This document shows, one piece after another, positions 20,156 through 30,176 of a stretch of 64,000 nt of DNA. The stretch spans positions 434,001 through 498,000 of the forward strand of contig CALSFV010000022.1 of the NCBI GenBank assembly GCA_943737045.1, read 5' to 3'. How positions within the stretch are numbered: position 1 is the stretch's first letter; each line of letters starts with the position of its first letter. The position numbers and the translations under genes were made by a program. The notes beneath the pieces were generated by a model. The model was not told the origin of the DNA. It was given only the letters and a program-made list of their open reading frames with translations, and did no database searches. The stretch is from Parapristionchus giblindavisi. Its lineage: Eukaryota > Nematoda > Chromadorea > Rhabditida > Diplogasteridae.

Positions 20156-22447
20156 AACAAATCTGAAAGAAAATTGATTAGAATATTGACATTAAAAATA
20201 GATATCAACCTTTATGCAGAACATTAAGACGTAGCATTGTCCACGAACACGGCGGTTCAATAACAGTAATTAAGAGCGACTCTGGATTTTTCAAACCTAT
20301 TGCAAAATTGGTCAAAAAAGTCTTAACACGAAAATTCGAATGAGATATACGATATGATTGGGCGCGTTGCGGCGACGCGCTGCGGCTGCTCGTCATAGGA
20401 GCGCTACTGACTGCAGCTATCGCCAGGTTTTGCGAGCTAGGGAATATGCCGAGATGGCTTAGTGGCTAGAAGTTTTGTTTAGCGATCCGAACACCGTAGG
20501 TTCGAATCCCGCCCGGTGCAAATCAACTTTGCCGATTTTTCAAAGTGCGGGAGGATTCAAGACAAAGTTAAATGTAGGGATTTCCCTCCAATGAACCGCC
20601 GTGACGAAACCAATCGATCGGTACCTGTACCTGCTTAGGAGGGAGAGAAAGAGAAATAGAAAGAGATAAAGAGACAGAGAATGAGAGATAGATAGGAGGA
20701 TCAAAGGTTTGCACGGACGTTCATCGTAGATTCATATTATATAGGATTTAGGTTAATGGATGACGACCATCATCGACGACGATTTATATGTTGTGTTCAT
20801 TTGTTTTGAATATATTGGAGATTAATTACGAGAATATATTACATAAATAAAAAAAAGAAATACGCATAATGCTACCTACAGTAATCCAAGGGGAGTCTCA
20901 AGGTGAAGTTCACCACGAATCCGGGCTAATACCGAGCTTGGGAGGGAGTAACGAGTATCCTGCAACATTTCAGTGATCAAATAGCAAATAGCAATGATTA
21001 AACATCAGCAAAAGAACTATGACCAAACTTACATTTTAAAGGATAAATGTAGTTGTTTCAGCGAGAATAAACATAGATCCTGTTCCTTCTATAGTGAATA
21101 GCAACAGTTAATCTGAAAAAGATCAAAGATTATACTACAAAGCTAAAGGCGGAGAAAATGAACGATATAAATATCGTCCAATCGTTCAAAATTCTGCAAG
21201 AACCATAGTCAATCGAAAATTAAACACGACATTAATTTATTAATAAAAAAAACCACCAAAATATCGATTCATCTCCTTCAATAGTTCTTCATCCAACAAT
21301 TCGACCACTAATAACGGAGAGAGAAGATAACAATGAATAGACCACCTTCAAATGAAATTAAATTAGAATGAAGTGGTATATATACTCTCTCGATGATTTG
21401 CATATACAATCCAGCTAATATGAACTCGACTATAAACTACATCTTTTTCATGAACTGCAATCACACTGATATTCCATCTTTCTTGAACGTTTGCCAAAGA
21501 TTAACTCAATGAAATACCAAATATGGATCAATAAGTGTTACAAAAAACTTATTAGCTGGCACAACTGACCTAATCCATGACTCAGATACAATACAATTAA
21601 GAAAAGTATAGTAACGAACCATTTTTAAAGTTGCAGCAGTCTGCATGCTGACGATACACCAAGTGCAAAGTAAAAACAGCTAAAAATATTATATTTAATG
21701 CGATATATGAAGGAAAGAGCATGTATCGATCGACAAACATGGATTATGACAAATGATTTTTGGGGGCTATGTCAGCTAAATCGAGCAAAACTATCTCCGA
21801 ATAGCAAGATAACGATGGAACATGTTGCTTATCTTCGATTCATACAGAAATATTGCCAAAAATATTGCAACAACAAAGAAAAAACGCAAAGAAACAAAGT
21901 AAAAATGTCCGAAGCCTTGATAGAGGTGGCAGCCGGAACATAAGCCGGCGAATGGCAAACTAAACTCCAAACTACGAATGAAAATGGTAGGTCCAAAATT
22001 AGAAAGTGTATTTTTTCTATGGCAGTCCAATTTAGAGTGGAGGTTAGAAAAGGGAGTAGAGTGTATGCAAAATTGAGAGTGCGCAGACACTGGAAAAAAG
22101 TTGTACATTCCTACCCGGCTACTTTCTGGGATCGGTCGTTTTTCTATGTTCTCTCTTCACTTTCCGTTGCTCTCTCGTTTTCTTCCCCACACCCTCTCAG
22201 ATTTTGGCTGTTTTTGGACCAAAAAAAGTAACGAATTATAAGGGAATTTTCGACTGATTTGGTACGGCGGCAGTACTACTTCCCCATGAGCCGAGAAAAT
22301 GAAACTATCATGAGAAAATTCGACGAATGTCCATTTTTGACTAACTTCTGAAACTCTCATGGGAAAATTTGATCATTGTCTATTTTTGACCTCGCTCGCT
22401 CATTCATGTCTTGTTGCTCGCAAATGTGACAGCGAGAGACTAACTGT
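20156..22447. other. no recognised gene; one tRNA-like sequence
   Basis: Apart from a tRNA-like sequence at 20445-20520 and short GA tracts, I see no exon structure. Frames at 20205, 21698 and 22019 lack splice support and recognisable motifs. Confidence 0.4.
20445..20520 (+). ncRNA. tRNA-like sequence
   Basis: ATGGCTTAGTGGCTAGAAG (A-box region) and AGGTTCGAATCCCG (B box) are well formed and end in GGTGCA. The anticodon arm is irregular and the acceptor stem pairs poorly. Pseudo-tRNA or SINE core is preferred over a functional tRNA. Confidence 0.5.
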
Positions 22448-23442
22448 TATGAGGACGTTTGTATAAGAGTCGAACAAGGGTTGGCACAGGCCAAAAATTT
22501 CGATACCCTCAAAACTTGTGCATAGGGGTTATCGACCATGCTGATGAAGATAGGCATAGTCATTTTGGCTCCAGTGGTCCCGCAACGCCTGGGCGGGATT
22601 ACGGTAAGATCACGTTTTCAGGCCATTCTCGGTAAATAGTAGAGCTAGAGGTATGAAAATTGGGCTCCTAGGACAGAATTCGATGGCGATGATGGCTGTC
22701 TACATCATTAGCTTTGAAAATTTTTCAAAAGGTCGATTATTGGAAATTTTTATGGAGACGTTTGCGCCCCAGACGAGTATGACAGTTCGAACCGGCGTGA
22801 CGAGAGGATCACAACGATGTGTTATGAGCCCATATCTCCGTTGCACCGCTAATATTGCCTCGATATAGTGATCTGCAAAATCACGAGGCGTCTCTCTATT
22901 CCGCGCGCTCTCTCGGCCCTCTCTCATTTCGCCGCGCTCTCTCTACAGTGCTAGAGAGCGCGCGGAATTGAGAGAGTCAGAAGACCTCTTGTTTACCTCT
23001 TTCGCAGATCACTATATCGAGGCAATATTAGCGGTGCAACGGAGATATGGGCTCATAATACATCGTTGTGATCCTCTCGTCACGCCGGTTCGAACAGTCA
23101 TACTCGTCTGGGGCGCAAACGTCTCCATCAAAAGTCCCAATAATCGACCTTTTGAAAATTTTTCAAAACTAATGATGTAGACAGAAATCATCGCCATCGA
23201 ATTCTGTCCTAGGAGCCCAATTTTCATACCTCTAGCTCTACCATGGACCGAGAATGGCCTGAAAAAGTGATCTTACCGTAATCCCGCACAGGCGTTGCGG
23301 GACCACTGGAGCCAAAATGACTATGTCTATGTTCATCAGCATGGTCTATAACCCCTATACACAAGTTTTGAGGGTATCAAAATTTTTGGCCTGTGCCAAC
23401 CCTCTCCCAGATTTGCCCGACTCTTACACAAACGGCCTCTTA
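22448..23442. mobile_element. 1-kb foldback element, TAAGAGGCCGTTTGTG family
   Basis: Two arms of about 430 bp are inverted copies, sharing GCGTGACGAGAGGATCACAA, CCCAGACGAGTATGACAG and GAGCCAAAATGACTATG-like marks. The centre is a CGCGCTCTCTC palindrome. The left end TATGAGGACGTTTGTATAAG and the right end CTTACACAAACGGCCTCTTA correspond. An arm of the same family forms the right half of 17318-18194. Confidence 0.85.
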
Positions 23443-23791
23443 TGTTCTTTTCACTCCTAGACATTATAGAAATAATATTTACGATCCCAGTAGTCTTTGC
23501 AGAAGAATAAGCGAGCGATGTTGCATAGAAACATGCAAACATTAGTACAATAAAGGAAATGGGCGTTGGAAGGAAGATAGAGAGAAAGCTACATTATGTA
23601 TTTCATTTTTTCATAACTTTTGATCCAGGAAAGCAATCAAGCTGATATTTTCAGCCAATGTACAAAAATTTATCAAGGAAGACAACCATGATGTATTAAA
23701 TCAGTTCACTGTTGCGTAATGATGATGCAATCGAAATACACTATTTTGAAAATTTATAATTTTTTAGTGAAATGTCGAGTTCTTCTGAAAC

Positions 23792-24022
23792 ACCGCACAG
23801 CGTTTCAGCCCTGTGGGGAGAGAGGAAACAGAATTTTTGGCAACATGCCAATAATGCACATCAATGCCGGGGAGGCGGAGTCTCCCTCCTCCGCGCTCTT
23901 GCATGCGTCGCGTGTCGCGTCGCGTGTGTCTAACTGTCTGCACTCTCTCTCGCGCACTTTCTCTCTCTCTTTTTCTCTCGTCGCCTCGCTAGATTCCGCT
24001 CTCGAAACGCTGTGCACCGTGA
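23792..24022. mobile_element. possible MITE with CACCGCACAGCGTTTC ends
   Basis: CACCGCACAGCGTTTC at the left and GAAACGCTGTGCACCG at the right are imperfect inverted ends around a CT-rich core with GCGTCGCGTGTCGCG. The target duplication is unclear. Confidence 0.4.
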
Positions 24023-24469
24023 GAGTGGAGAACTACACTGGGCCTGCACAGTGAAAAATTCCGGAATGGCTCCGGCTCCTATTTCGAGCTGTAAAGGGGT
24101 TGCAAATTTGACGTTCAAAATTTAAAACTCAGCTTCTAGATGTGCTAACGACCCGTTCTAAGTGCTAAAATGATGCTAGTGACGAGTAATGTTTCGCCCT
24201 AGATTATGGTAGTCATAGCTCTTCATTCGCCCTCAGGGTATGAAAAACAAATTTTTTGGAAGGACTGATTTGGAGACCCCACCGTTCAGAGGGTAGGTTT
24301 TCTAAAATTATGGTCCCACCGCATGCAGCTTTGCAATGTATCATATATTTATTTTTGGTTTAGTTCCGATTCGTTTCAGACCCGCAGCAAACTTTGCGCG
24401 GAGGTTTACTTTCACTCTCCCATAGTTAACTAAATTAGAATATTAGAAAATAACGTTAGGGATAGTCTA

Positions 24470-24995
24470 AAAGGCGGCCGCGGCCCGCGGCCCGAATCGG
24501 CGGCCCGAAAAGCGGTCTAAAAGGCGGCCCGAGGCCCGTTCGGTTGGTCAGATTAAGTGCGATGGGTCAGATTTCAGTGTAAATTGTAGGAATGGCCACT
24601 GCGTGCGCAATATGATTACTAGCTATGGCGGACTACCGTAACCTGCCGTAACCCAGTTCCTTGGGTCAGATTAAGTGCGATGGGTCAGATTTCAGTGTAA
24701 ATTGTAGGAATGGCCACTACGTGCGTAATATGATTACTAGCTATGGCGGACTACCGTAACCTACCGTAACCCAGTTCCGTGGGTCAGATTAAGTGCGATG
24801 GGTCAGGTTTAGCTAAAAATTACCGGTACAGCCACTACGTGTGGAATATCATTATTAGCTATCGCGGACAACGGTAACCTACCGTAACCCAGTTCCGTGG
24901 GTCAGATTAAGTGCGATGGGTCAGATTTGAGTATAAATTGTCCAAATGGTCACTATGTGCGGGGTATGATTATGAGTTATTGTAAACTACCGTAA
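24470..24995 (+). repeat. GGCGGCCCG / TGGGTCAGATT satellite, direct block
   Basis: A GGCCCG-rich lead (24478-24540) is followed by about four units of TGGGTCAGATTAAGTGCGAT with ACTACCGTAACCTACCGTAA. The units are about 120 bp and nearly identical. Confidence 0.85.
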
Positions 24996-25534
24996 TATAC
25001 ACATACTCCTAGATCATTGCTATAGAATATTGACGAAACAATTTCCGTATCAAAGAAAATTCCTTCCAATAATCTAAAAGAATGGAGTATAATTAATAAA
25101 TATGGATAAGATGAAGACTTACTCTTTCGATGCTTCTCTGATATAATATCCAATCAATTCTTCTCCTATGTTAGAATGAGGTCTGAGGTAAGATTACTGT
25201 AGATGTATCATTTAATAAATACAAAAGAAGAAATAGCTTACAAGAATATCACGGTATACCCGAAGTGATTCAATACAATGAGTCATCACATTCTCTCACT
25301 GTATTGGTTAACTAAATGTGTAATATAAAGATGGAATAGATTATATTGGAATTAGTTCTTCTTTCTGCATACTTAATTCAATTATGATGTTCTTTACATG
25401 ATTTAAATCTCTTCCATCTCTACATTCATTCACATTTACATTGAAATTAATAAGGTCATCTCCTTCCACTTTCTTACAAGGTCTACAATATGCTAACGAT
25501 TATTGAGTGAGTGATGTATATTCGATTAAATTGC
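24996..25534. other. AT-rich region without recognised features
   Basis: No exons, repeats or terminal structures were found. Confidence 0.4.
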
Positions 25535-25737
25535 TTAAAGATGGGGACCCACGAGTTTTTTCGTGACCAAACTGGCCAGGCAGAACTATAGATCACATCT
25601 CCCTGTATCCAAAAACAATTTTCTCTAAAATTATAGGTGCACTGGAATACCGTAATCCGGGCTGAAACTTTGTTTTGTCACCAGGGTGAAGGCGCGAGAT
25701 TTTGAATCTCGAATGTCAATGAATCACAAAAGAATGA

Positions 25738-25815
25738 ACACCCACGGGGTTTCGAACCTGCGTCGCACTCATACAAGTTCTGGCTACTAACCACTGCACT
25801 ATACATGCCACATGC
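25738..25815 (-). ncRNA. tRNA-like sequence in TTAA element copy 2
   Basis: Inverted copy of 19305-19385, with the B-box complement GGGGTTTCGAACCT and the A-box complement CTAACCACTGCACTA. Confidence 0.5.
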
Positions 25816-26206
25816 CACTTCCACTCTAATCTGTTAGATCATTCTCTCCGATGGAAAATAGGATAAAAGAGATAGACTCTCTCTCTCTATTTCTCTCTCT
25901 CTCCCTCTGCCAAAACACATCAAGCAACAAGTTTATGATGTAGCCAAGTAAATACAAACTAAATTGAATTAATTATGCCTATTATTAGGAAAGGGCGAAC
26001 ATCACTAGCAAGTAGGACTAACAATCGCGACTGAAGCATCGCTAGCAAGTAGGACTAACAATCGCGACTGAAGCAGGATGACATTTACCCCCTATGCAGT
26101 GGAGAAGATTGAACAAGCAAGACTGGGGGAGACTGGGGATTTCGCATTAATCAGTCACAAAACGCATTTCGTAATTTAGAAACTTTGGGATGATCAGTCT
26201 CGCCCA

Positions 26207-26404
26207 GTGCTTGCTCACCCCATGGACTACAATCAGGAATATGAAGTACCTGATGATGATGAAGAAGACGAGGAAGAGGCGGATGCATCACTTCTTGCAG
26301 CACGCATTGGAACGCATATCCAGCTGCAACGGTTGATTAAGGCGGACATGGAGGCAGAACGGGACATGGAATCAGAAATGGACATGGAAGATGAATCGGA
26401 ATAG
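26207..26404 (+). CDS. acidic reading frame carried by TTAA element (copy 2)
   Basis: Identical to the 18715-18912 protein. Upstream in the same frame lie an ATG at about 26078, TPYAVEKIEQARLGETGDFA, a TAG, then KLWDDQSRPV. The TAG overlaps a TTTAG splice acceptor, so the acidic part may begin at a 3' splice site. No known domain is recognised. Confidence 0.4.
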   Translation: MLAHPMDYNQEYEVPDDDEEDEEEADASLLAARIGTHIQLQRLIKADMEAERDMESEMDMEDESE

Positions 26405-26766
26405 GCCTATTCATGTTATAGATATAACATTATTGATTACATGTAATATGTTATTCAGTATAAAGTACTTTTTTGCAAAATTACCAAAACAAGCTTTTCT
26501 CTCGAGAAATTGACAGTTACCGATATAGCATCGCTAGCAAGTAGGACTAACAATCGCGACTGAAGCAGGAAATCATAAAATAAAACATAATAATAGCTAA
26601 ATCATGCGAGAAAAAGAGGAAATATAACAGAGCCGAACAGAGCCGAACGACGCTGTGGCTATCGCAAACTGAACTGAGACGTTTTTTCTTACAGTATGCC
26701 ATAATATTTTCACCTTGTTTTCCGTGGTAGGAGTCCGACCAAAAACTCTAGGGTCTCCTTCTTTAA

Positions 26767-27000
26767 GTTTCTTGTGTTGTGTGTGTACGCGCTGCGGTCA
26801 GCTTTGCTTTTTACGCGTTGCGGGCCGCATGGCTTTATTATTAAAGTGTATTATAATCCATTCGCCTAATGTGTATGATTCATTGCAGATGACTATTTCA
26901 TCCTTATATATGGTATTTTGTATGTTCTTTTTAAAAATAATTTTTCTGCTATATCATTGATGTCAACAAGTAATTTATTATGATTATTTATTAACGTTGG
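26767..27000. other. short unassigned spacer
   Basis: Nothing is supported between the TTAA element and the GAGTAT array. Confidence 0.3.
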
Positions 27001-27522
27001 AGAGAGTATGATAAGTATGAGTATGAGTGAGAGTATGAGAGTATGAGTATGAGTATGAGTATGAGTGAGAGTATGAGAGTATGAGTATGAGTATGAGTAT
27101 GAGTATGAGTGAGAGTATGAGAGTCTGAGTATGAGTATGAGTGAGAGTATGAGAGTATGAGTGAGAGTATGAGAGTCTGACTAAGAGTATGAGAGTATGA
27201 GTATGAGTGAGAGTATGAGTGAGAGTATGAGAGTATGAGAGTCTGAGTATGAGTATGAGTGAGAGTATGAGAGTCTGAGCATGAGTATGAGTGAGAGTAT
27301 GAGTGAGAGTATGAGAGTATGAGAGTCTGAGTATGAGTATGAGTGAGAGTATGAGAGTCTGAGCATGAGTACGAGTGAGAGTATGAGAGTCTCACTATGA
27401 GTATGAGTGAGAGTATGAGAGTCTCAGTATGAGTGAGAGTATGACAGTATGAGAGTATGAGTGAGTGTATGAGAGTATGAGAGTATGAGTATGAGTATGA
27501 GTGAGAGTATGAGAGTATGAGT
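27001..27522. repeat. GAGTAT / GAGAGTATGAGAGT tandem array
   Basis: An irregular array of GAGTATGAGTAT and GTGAGAGTATGAGAGT units with higher-order repetition of 50-100 bp. The long minus-strand frame (Ser-Tyr-Ser-His repeats) is an artefact of repeat periodicity. Confidence 0.95.
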
Positions 27523-28029
27523 TGATGATAGATCCAGTGTTGGTCCTGCTCCTTCAAAGAAGAATTATTATGAATAAAATCGAGCAGGCTTTTGATGAGA
27601 CATGTCCTGTAATTGTACTTATTGTAGATACTATTTTCAAAGAAACTAAATATACCTCTAGAAAATCGTGAGTGTTTCGATGTAATGGAGGCTGCCTCCT
27701 CTCGAAACAACTAAGGGATTGGTATCATTTGGATCATGTCCCAATCTGTTTGCCGCGTTGCGGCGAACGCTCATCACGCCAATTCTCGATGTGTATGCCG
27801 TGTATCCGGTGGAGGGGGATGCATGACAATCTTGAAGCAGTGTGATCTCGTTTGTTCTATAAGAATACAATAAAATCATCGTTGAAGAGAGACGTATAAA
27901 TAATTTACCTGCTGTTGTGAACGTAGACTCTTATAGTCTGCAGTACATGTTCCAATATAATTATCTTGAGTAAATAGGGAAGGTCCGTACTACAAATAAA
28001 TGTTTAATTGCTAATTAACTATTATATAG

Positions 28030-28146
28030 TACCAGCCGGTCGCGCGCGCCTATGACGTGGATATCAATGCACAGCAGAAGTGTACAGAGATGATAAAAGA
28101 AATGCTCAATGTAAGTTATGGTTATGATTCAGCATGAGTGATATCG
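28030..28146 (+). CDS. putative terminal exon of an unidentified gene
   Basis: After an ATTATATAG acceptor the frame reads YQPVARAYDVDINAQQKC, then TEMIKEMLN, then VSYGYDSA and TGA. A GTAAGT inside the frame at 28111 could instead be a donor, giving an 81-nt exon in phase 0. An AATAAA signal at 28189-28194 favours the terminal reading. Non-repetitive composition and the strong acceptor suggest a real exon. No partner exon was identified; sequence around 27720-27820 is open in one frame but lacks clear splice sites. Confidence 0.35.
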
Positions 28147-28194
28147 CCTTTTTCTATTCCCAACAATGATGTATTTCCCAAGTTATGTAAATAA

Positions 28195-29132
28195 AACGAA
28201 CTTTGGTCTGAAGTATCCGAAATGATTTTTTAGTAATTTTATCTGCTGATTGTGAGATTCTTCAACATTTTTTCTCATAGCACCATTGCTCATTAATTCA
28301 TGTTCAATCTTTCCAGATCATCCGTTACCATTCGATAATTCGAAATTCGATCATTTTATATCATTCGGTCACATCTGACAAAAATTGGATGAAATATGAG
28401 AAATGTTGTTTTTTTACTTGTTATCGTTATGTGTTATATGTTATCAATTTGTTAATAAATAAAGTGTACTATGAATAAATTTAGTGCATATTAATATTCA
28501 ACACTTTAGCATCCTATGTGTGGTGAAGGGCTGGGTATTTTTGTTTTTGAATTTTCTGTTTTTTCTTCTGTTTTCATGTCATTTTGGAGACTAGAAAATT
28601 TTCTGACAAGAAACAGAAAATATTTTTTTTAAAACAGAAGATTTTCATAAAATATCTTCTTTTTTTTTTAAGTTTTAAGGAATATTTTTAAAAACTCATG
28701 TAGTGTTGCATTTATGATGTGTTTCTTTCAAATACCGTACACAAAGAGAGAGTAAATTGTCCCAAATATTTCATCAGTTTTCACATCATTACCTATTTGT
28801 GAACACGATTTGCCCACATTCTGGCAAATGGTAATCGAGAAACCAGATATTTGCAACATCTTCTCTTTATCGAGTAGAAAATCATGCTGTGTGAATGGAA
28901 TATGGAAGAAGAAGTTTAGTCTTTGATTTCTGACCAACCCCCGGAGAGAAGGAATCGAATACTTTTATGGAGGAATGGGGTGATATGGAGATGAAATTAG
29001 ATTACAATGAGAGAGTATTTGAAAAGAGGTGAAAAAACTCTCATTTCATCAATATCACCGTCAAGTACACCAATTGTAATCTGAGCTCCAGTACCGGGGG
29101 CTAACAAGTCAAGATAATCGGTACCTGATTAG
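28195..29132. other. AT-rich spacer and presumed 5' UTR of LINE
   Basis: No exons were found. The last 150-200 bp before 29133 probably belongs to the LINE, but its 5' end cannot be set. Confidence 0.4.
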
Positions 29133-30176
29133 GTGATGTTTAACAATATCATATCTCGTGTTTCACCTACTATCTCAGGATCATCCACATCAAACATGGA
29201 TACACCATCACAAGTGAATAAGAGGAGACGTCTTGAAGAAGATGGTATACTCGCAATTGAAGACATTACATTGCTACTCGTAAAGATGAGGGTTCAATTG
29301 GATAAACATGAAGATGAGATGAGATCACAGAAGGAACGCTGTAAACAGTTGGAAAAGGAGGTTAGTCTTCTCCGATCGCAACTTGACAATAGACCCATTC
29401 CCAATGATATCGATCGTGAAGTAGACAGGGATGATTCAATGAATGTATCCCTCCAAACATGCATAGCTCCTCCTCAGTCACCACCCGAACCACCCACTCC
29501 TCCTACTGAGAATGTCGCTGATCTTGAAAGAAGTCTTGTCATTGCTCGTCTTCCGATTGATCGTACTATCACCCCACTCGAACAAATCAAGAAGGACTAT
29601 GATAATGTTTGTATATTGACAGCTCTTGCTGGTTGCGCTGTACTTCCCTTAGCCGTTTATAGAATGCCCATAACTGATCCTAATGCTGAATACAATCGTC
29701 TAGTAAAAGTCCTAATGCCTACTCGTTCCCATGCAAGATACTTCCTAGCCAATTGGCGCAAAGCCTTGAATGATCCCCGCTTCGACGACATCTACGTGAG
29801 AGAATCAATTGCCGATCCTGAGAAGAGAAGAAAGACCCCTCCAAGTAAATATACAGTACACAAACAACCTCCCATTGATAATTCCAATATAAGACAACAG
29901 AAGAAGATCCCAATTGATAGAAGAGAAAGAACCCATTCCCAATACCCAACTATGCCAGTCGATCAATACCGTCCCCATTCTCGTGCAACTTATCAAGATT
30001 ACCGCCCTACTCCCACATACTCCTACAACAATCCCACCTTGAATGCTCCATACCACAGTTATCAATACCCAAATCAGTATTCGTATTCTAATCAATATCC
30101 ATTCCCCACTCCATTTATGTCTCATGTATCTCAATATGGTTGTCCTCCTTACAATGGTCTTCAGGGAAACTGGTAA
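29133..30176 (+). CDS. LINE ORF1 protein (coiled coil, RNA-binding type)
   Basis: 347 residues. Residues about 30-95 form a charged coiled coil (VQLDKHEDEMRSQKERCKQL, then EKEVSLLRSQL). Pro-rich sequence follows (PPQSPPEPPTPPT), then a globular part (about 130-240) that starts LERSLVIARLPIDRT and resembles the RRM-like fold of LINE ORF1 proteins. A Tyr/Pro/Gln-rich tail closes it. I see no CCHC zinc knuckle or PHD finger. Such proteins trimerise and coat LINE RNA. The first ATG in frame was taken as the start. Confidence 0.75.
   Translation: MMFNNIISRVSPTISGSSTSNMDTPSQVNKRRRLEEDGILAIEDITLLLVKMRVQLDKHEDEMRSQKERCKQLEKEVSLLRSQLDNRPIPNDIDREVDRDDSMNVSLQTCIAPPQSPPEPPTPPTENVADLERSLVIARLPIDRTITPLEQIKKDYDNVCILTALAGCAVLPLAVYRMPITDPNAEYNRLVKVLMPTRSHARYFLANWRKALNDPRFDDIYVRESIADPEKRRKTPPSKYTVHKQPPIDNSNIRQQKKIPIDRRERTHSQYPTMPVDQYRPHSRATYQDYRPTPTYSYNNPTLNAPYHSYQYPNQYSYSNQYPFPTPFMSHVSQYGCPPYNGLQGNW

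Larger units (their letters stand above)
25535..26766 (+). mobile_element. 1.23-kb TTAA element, copy 2 (inverted)
   Basis: The near-identical inverted partner of 18353-19584, from TTAAAGATGGGGACCC to GGGTCTCCTTCTTTAA. Because each copy has both of its own termini, these are two insertions of one family, not the two arms of an 8.4-kb element. Confidence 0.8.

Noticed and set aside
6812..20520. Functional tRNA genes
   Set aside because: A and B boxes are good, but acceptor stems do not pair and anticodon arms are irregular; they lie within mobile elements or repeats.
18353..26766. A single 8.4-kb transposon with 1.2-kb terminal repeats
   Set aside because: Each 1.2-kb arm has its own TTAA-flanked inverted termini at both ends, so two independent copies in opposite orientation is the simpler reading.
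26991..27710. 239-codon Ser/Tyr/His-rich frame
   Set aside because: Translation of the GAGTAT array; no coding evidence outside it.
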